Of a stretch of 33,434 nucleotides of DNA, positions 30,342-33,434 are shown piece by piece. Positions within the stretch are counted from its first letter, which is position 1. Every line of letters starts with the position of its first letter. The notes below the pieces were generated by a model that was not told the origin of the DNA, made no database searches, and saw only the letters and a program-made list of their open reading frames with translations. The position numbers and the translations under genes were made by a program. The DNA comes from an uncultured Clostridia bacterium (GTDB lineage Bacteria; Bacillota; Clostridia; Christensenellales; Borkfalkiaceae). Where the stretch lies: assembly GCA_904373255.1 (NCBI GenBank), contig CAJFFD010000014.1, forward strand, positions 1,187 to 34,620, read 5' to 3'.

Positions 30342-30475
30342 AAATTACTCGCGCAAGCAAAACGACGCTTTTGCGTTAGCGCACCCGTATTTGCAAAAAC
30401 ATTTGCTTTTGCAGGAAAGGTGAAGCCGCGCGATTATGTAATATGCGTGCCCCTAAATCATCGCGCGGCGAGGAA

Positions 30476-30599
30476 AACTCCGAACACCGCCCCGCATAAA
30501 AGCGGGGCGTGTTGGGGTTTTCTTAAACTCACGGCGTAACTCCGAACACCGCCCCGCATAAAAGCGGGGCGTGTTGGGGTTTTCTTAAACTCACGGCGT
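30476..30599 (+). repeat. Exact 62-bp tandem duplication with hairpins
   Basis: Units 30476-30537 and 30538-30599 are identical. Each contains CGCCCCGC-ATAAAA-GCGGGGCG followed by a TTTT run. The pair ends 48 nt before the era start codon, and the hairpins could attenuate read-through into era. Confidence 0.92.
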
Positions 30600-30647
30600 T
30601 TCGCAGCCATCAACTTGGCGAGAAACGCGTGAAGAAAGGAGGTTGTT

Positions 30648-31541
30648 ATGAAATCTGGTTTTGTCGCCGTTATCGGCAAGGCGAACGCGGGCAAGAGTAC
30701 GCTCGTCAATGTGCTCGTCGGCGAAAAGGTCGCCATCGTTTCCCCCAAGCCGCAGACCACGCGCGACCGCATTCTGGGCGTGTACAACGGCGAAAACGTG
30801 CAGATCGCCTTCGTCGATACGCCCGGCATCTATAAATCCAAAACGGAACTTTCCGACCGCATGATGCGCACCGCCGAAAATTCCGCCAAGGACGTCGAGC
30901 TCATTCTGTATGTACACGACGGGCACAAGGGCGTCGCCGATTCGGACATTGATTTAATGAAGCATTACCAGTCCTTCGGCATCCCCATGCTCATCGCGTA
31001 CACCAAGACGGACATCATGCCCGAATCGCAGATCCCCGAAGACGTCAAACGGCTGTTCGAGGAGGGGATTTCGTGCGACGTCGTACCCGTTTCCGCGCGC
31101 AAGGGCAAAAATATCGCCAAACTGCGGGATATTATCGCCGAAAAGCTGCCGGAGGGGGACAAGCTGTTCCCCGACGACGTGCTCTCCGACAAGAGCGAAA
31201 AGTTCATGATCGCCGAAATCATGCGCGAAAAGATTTTGCTGAAATACGACAAGGAGATACCCCACGGCGTGGCGATCCTCGTGAATACCTTCAAAAAGCG
31301 CGAGGACGGCAAGGTGTACGACATCGACCTCGACATCATCTGCGAAAAGGCGAACCACAAGGCCATCCTCATCGGCAAGCAGGGGAGCGCGCTCAAGGAG
31401 ACGCTCTCGTTTGCGCGCAAGAGCATGGAAGAGTTTTTGGGCTGCAAAGTGTTTTTGACGGCGTACGTCAAGGTCAAGGACGACTGGCGCGACAAGGCGA
31501 ACCTCTTAAAGGAGTACGGCTACGAGGACATCGAGCGCTGA
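30648..31541 (+). CDS. era: GTPase Era
   Basis: The 297-residue protein has the Era layout: P-loop GKANAGKS (residues 10-17), switch region QTTRDRILG, DTPG, TKTD (residues 119-122, in place of the usual NKxD), and a C-terminal KH domain (HKAILIGKQGSALK). Era binds 16S rRNA and helps assemble the small ribosomal subunit. The start follows AAGGAGG at 6 nt. It is separated from ybeY by repeats, so it may have its own promoter or depend on read-through. recO, often next, is absent here. Confidence 0.97.
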   Translation: MKSGFVAVIGKANAGKSTLVNVLVGEKVAIVSPKPQTTRDRILGVYNGENVQIAFVDTPGIYKSKTELSDRMMRTAENSAKDVELILYVHDGHKGVADSDIDLMKHYQSFGIPMLIAYTKTDIMPESQIPEDVKRLFEEGISCDVVPVSARKGKNIAKLRDIIAEKLPEGDKLFPDDVLSDKSEKFMIAEIMREKILLKYDKEIPHGVAILVNTFKKREDGKVYDIDLDIICEKANHKAILIGKQGSALKETLSFARKSMEEFLGCKVFLTAYVKVKDDWRDKANLLKEYGYEDIER

Positions 31542-31584
31542 CAGCTTTGAAAAGTGAGATACGTTTTCGGGGAAATGATGGAAT

Positions 31585-31950
31585 ATGGAAATCATAGTGT
31601 ATGACCACAAGATTAAGGCAATCAACGGAGGCCTTAAAGAAAATCAATGGAACGGTATTTTGTATAAAGGTAAAAACGGGTGGCATGAGATTGATTTCGA
31701 GATATGCGCGCAGAATTATCAAAGGGAGCATAATACGCAAAGTGCTAAATGCGTCGGCGACCGAAATAGTATAGAATGGTATTTTTTATTTTATACAAGC
31801 GGTATCAAAACAAAATTAGTATTTAAAAAGCGTTTTGTTTTCGATTTTTTTGGAGGCAAATTTTTAAGCGGGTCGAAACAACATAGGTTTTTGCAGTTGG
31901 AAAAGTTTATATTTCAAGATACAAAATATACTACTTACGATTTAACATAA
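31585..31950 (+). CDS. Hypothetical protein, 121 aa, AT-rich
   Basis: No family recognised. The protein is rich in Lys, Phe and Tyr (WYFLFYTSGIKTKLVFKKRFVFDFFGG), with no signal peptide or clear membrane helix. Base composition is visibly lower in GC than all neighbours, which hints at recent transfer. The ribosome site is weak (GATGGAAT close before ATG). It sits alone between era and the leftward thiamine transporter. Confidence 0.6.
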   Translation: MEIIVYDHKIKAINGGLKENQWNGILYKGKNGWHEIDFEICAQNYQREHNTQSAKCVGDRNSIEWYFLFYTSGIKTKLVFKKRFVFDFFGGKFLSGSKQHRFLQLEKFIFQDTKYTTYDLT

Positions 31951-32017
31951 GTAAAACGCCCTTCGGCAAAGGCGAAGAAAGCCCTCGTTTTGTATGCCGC
32001 AGAGCGGCGCTGCTATT

Positions 32018-32057
32018 GTGTCCGAGGCCAACGGGCATCCCGCTGGGCCTCGGACAC
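32018..32057. other. Compound hairpin between convergent genes
   Basis: Outer 12-bp stem (32018-32029/32046-32057) encloses a small CGGG-CAT-CCCG stem. It lies just beyond the T-run of the leftward terminator and may back it up. Confidence 0.55.
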
Positions 32058-32061
32058 AAAA

Positions 32062-32093
32062 AAACGGCTTCCGGATTAAATCGGAAACCGTTT
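32062..32093 (-). terminator. Terminator of the thiamine transporter gene
   Basis: 12-bp stem with one mismatch (32062-32073/32082-32093), followed on the minus strand by seven T residues, 22 nt past the stop. Confidence 0.85.
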
Positions 32094-32114
32094 GCAGTAT
32101 AAGAAGCAGAATAT

Positions 32115-32888
32115 TTATTTTGTATTTTCCTTTTCATGCGTAGGGTCGGATTTCGGTATTTCTGCAGTTGCATCTGCGGTGTCTGCCGACGTTTTCGCCG
32201 CGGAAAGGGAAAATTGTGCGGGATTGACGAGGTTTAAAAGTCTTGCAAACATGCCAGTGCGCTCAAGTATGATAAGTACGACAAGGCTGATGGCCGCATC
32301 TGCAGGCAAGTAAATCATTTGATACACAAAGGAATAGAGGTATGCGTTCGTTGCAGGCAGACCATCGGCAATAATCCCGTTATCGAAGTAGATAATACCC
32401 GCAAAGAAATGCATGAGAAAGCGTGCGATAAACATGGCGGCAATGCCGACGCATATATTTACGAGATGGCTTTTCGTCATTTTCCGGAAAAAACCAAATA
32501 CGCCGATCATCGCAAAGGCAAGCACATAGTCAAAAAGGAAAGTAAAAGGAGTGAGCCACCACGGGCCTGAAATATAGTTGAGCAGTCCGAAAATGATGCC
32601 GACAAAAAATCCGGGAATTGCTCCGTACGCATATACATAGATAAGCACGGGTACAAAAGAAGCCAACGTGATAGAGCCGCCGAACGGGCCTGCGGGTGCT
32701 TTGATAAAAGAGAGTACGAATGATGCGGCAAGGCAAACGGCTGCGTAGGCAATCGCTTTTGTATCCATTTTTTTATTCCTGTTATACAGGCAGATGGCAA
32801 CGACGATTACAGCCAGCAACGCGACGGCGCCGATAATACAGTAGGTGATGATATCTTCGACGGACATCGCCAGCAAATTGAGAAACAT
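32115..32888 (-). CDS. thiT: ThiT-type energy-coupled thiamine transporter S component
   Basis: The 257-residue membrane protein resembles ThiT, the thiamine-binding subunit of an ECF transporter: GGSITLASFVPVLIYVYAYG, GIIFGLLNYISGPWW, FLFDYVLAF, and MHFFAGIIYF with YSFVYQMIYLP. The TPP riboswitch directly upstream confirms the thiamine link. Unlike typical ThiT (~190 residues), it has an additional N-terminal helix (residues ~9-35) and linker ahead of the S domain (MDTKAIAYAAV). It also has a hydrophilic tail of about 40 residues. In the YSxxYN motif of characterised ThiT proteins the Asn appears as Gln here (alignment from memory). The start at 32888 follows AAAGGAG at 6 nt. The energising module must be encoded elsewhere. 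Confidence 0.87.
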   Translation of the reverse strand: MFLNLLAMSVEDIITYCIIGAVALLAVIVVAICLYNRNKKMDTKAIAYAAVCLAASFVLSFIKAPAGPFGGSITLASFVPVLIYVYAYGAIPGFFVGIIFGLLNYISGPWWLTPFTFLFDYVLAFAMIGVFGFFRKMTKSHLVNICVGIAAMFIARFLMHFFAGIIYFDNGIIADGLPATNAYLYSFVYQMIYLPADAAISLVVLIILERTGMFARLLNLVNPAQFSLSAAKTSADTADATAEIPKSDPTHEKENTK

Positions 32889-32941
32889 AGAAACTCCTTT
32901 TTCCCGCCGATGTGCGCTTGCAGCAAATCTTGCCTGCGCAT

Positions 32942-32972
32942 AAAAAAAGCACGCGCCGCATTGCGCGGGCAT
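32942..32972 (-). terminator. Attenuator terminator of the TPP riboswitch
   Basis: On the minus strand GCATGC and CCGC pair with GCGG and GCGTGC, one base bulged, followed by seven T residues (32942-32948). It lies between the riboswitch and the thiT ribosome site, so TPP binding should favour termination. Confidence 0.75.
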
Positions 32973-32991
32973 GCCGAAACCTCGCTTTTTT

Positions 32992-33066
32992 GCAGCTTTC
33001 GTTCAGGTATTATCCTGTCCGATTCAAAGGGTATGATCTCAGCCTGTTACAGCACCCCCGGCGGAA
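32992..33066 (-). ncRNA. TPP riboswitch (THI element)
   Basis: The minus strand carries the conserved core GGGGGTGCTG, CAGGCTGAGATCATACCC and, after a short stem, GGATAATACCTGAACG, ending near GAAAGCTGC. This is the Thi-box arrangement that binds thiamine pyrophosphate. With the terminator downstream it should switch thiT off when thiamine is plentiful. Confidence 0.93.
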
Positions 33067-33140
33067 ATTAAATTATATTCGCAATCCCCACAAGTGGGTA
33101 TGTGCGTCGAAATGTGGAATATCCCCCATGTCTACAAAGA

Positions 33141-33169
33141 ATTATACACGAAATTCCTTGGAATGTCAA
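33141..33169 (-). promoter_or_regulatory. Consensus promoter of the riboswitch-thiT transcript
   Basis: Minus strand TTGACA (33164-33169), exactly 17 nt, TATAAT (33141-33146): a perfect housekeeping promoter, about 70 nt ahead of the riboswitch. The leader in between contains a small CCCAC/GTGGG hairpin (about 33087-33098). Confidence 0.8.
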
Positions 33170-33186
33170 CGATTTTATGATATAAT
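33158..33186 (+). promoter_or_regulatory. Promoter of the YfbR-like gene
   Basis: TTGGAA (33158-33163), 17 nt, TATAAT (33181-33186). Its -35 directly abuts the -35 of the divergent thiT promoter. Confidence 0.6.
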
Positions 33187-33260
33187 ATCCGCAAGGTTGC
33201 GGTACGCTTATATACAGAGCGGATATCATGAATTTGGTCCCCGCGGGGAGATAAGATACA

Positions 33261-33434
33261 ATGTTCAATTTTTACGCCTTTTTAGACCGAATGAAATACA
33301 TTAAGCGTTGGTCGCTCATGCGTTCCTCTCGCGAGGAAAATATCATGGAGCACTCTTGGCAGGTCGCGCTGTTCGCGCACGCCCTCGCCGTCATCGACAC
33401 CGAAATCTGTCACAATTCGCCCGATATTTCCAAA
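33261..33434 (+). CDS. YfbR-like HD-domain 5'-nucleotidase, 5' part
   Basis: Only the first 58 codons are inside the window and the frame is open to the end. The sequence [20 protein letters not shown], then [19 protein letters not shown], matches the start of YfbR-type HD nucleotidases, in which EHS supplies the first metal-binding His. Such enzymes remove phosphate from deoxynucleoside monophosphates. GGGGAG lies about 11 nt before ATG. Confidence 0.8.
   Translation, partial: MFNFYAFLDRMKYIKRWSLMRSSREENIMEHSWQVALFAHALAVIDTEICHNSPDISK

Noticed and set aside
30476-30599. Possible CRISPR array
   Set aside because: The two units are identical and directly adjacent without unique spacers, and no cas genes are nearby.
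30458-30829. Minus-strand frame with repeated KTPTRPAF and QHAPLLCGAVFG segments
   Set aside because: The repetition comes only from translating the 62-bp tandem duplication; there is no ribosome site and it runs into era antisense.
1-33434. tRNA, rRNA, phage integration sites or insertion sequences with transposase
   Set aside because: I saw no cloverleaf, rRNA segment, integrase or transposase gene on either strand by reading; a covariance or profile search was not possible.

Overview
The window reads as a chromosomal piece of a moderately GC-rich, spore-forming Clostridia-type Firmicute. The evidence is strong AGGAGG ribosome-binding sites, a yqfC-yqfD sporulation pair behind a sigma-E-like promoter, the phoH-pgpH-ybeY-era core block, a CUT1 sugar transporter without its own ATPase, and Gram-positive lipoprotein signals. 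The exact lineage cannot be fixed from the sequence; the style resembles gut Christensenellales-type genomes (inference).

Left part (1-20.3 kb): an accessory carbohydrate locus. It opens with the 3' end of a URO-D-family gene, a small unknown gene and an AraC regulator. Divergently follow a secreted glycerophosphodiesterase-like protein, a sugar-binding lipoprotein gene (frame-broken), two CUT1 permeases, a GH99/71-like lipoprotein and a very large repeat-built surface protein gene (frame-broken at five places and lacking a normal start). It ends with a GH78 alpha-L-rhamnosidase and a GH106-like glycosidase. Together they suggest capture, import and intracellular breakdown of rhamnose-containing glycans under AraC control. 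Two of the secreted proteins share an unusual cysteine-containing C-terminal anchor (GGCSSAVG, membrane helix, basic tail).

Middle part (20.3-25 kb): a three-gene leftward operon (HTH protein, VWA protein, 94-residue unknown) with a possible autoregulatory operator, a secreted M1-family metallopeptidase, an FmdB-type zinc ribbon protein and a DUF2238-like membrane protein.

Right part (25-33.4 kb): the sporulation pair yqfC-yqfD, then phoH, a short PgpH-type c-di-AMP phosphodiesterase and ybeY in overlapping order, then era. The block is interrupted on both sides (26.3-26.74 kb and 29.7-30.6 kb) by arrays of hairpin-forming repeats: two gapless 181-nt copies with covarying stems, a MITE-like element with terminal inverted repeats, and an exact 62-bp tandem duplication. 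The window ends with an AT-rich orphan gene, a ThiT-type thiamine transporter controlled by a TPP riboswitch, and the 5' end of a YfbR-like HD nucleotidase, the last two sharing a compact divergent promoter region.

The items I consider least explained are the hairpin-repeat arrays around phoH-pgpH-ybeY, the clustered frameshifts in the secreted-protein genes, the GGCSSAVG anchor, and the HTH-VWA-small-protein operon.
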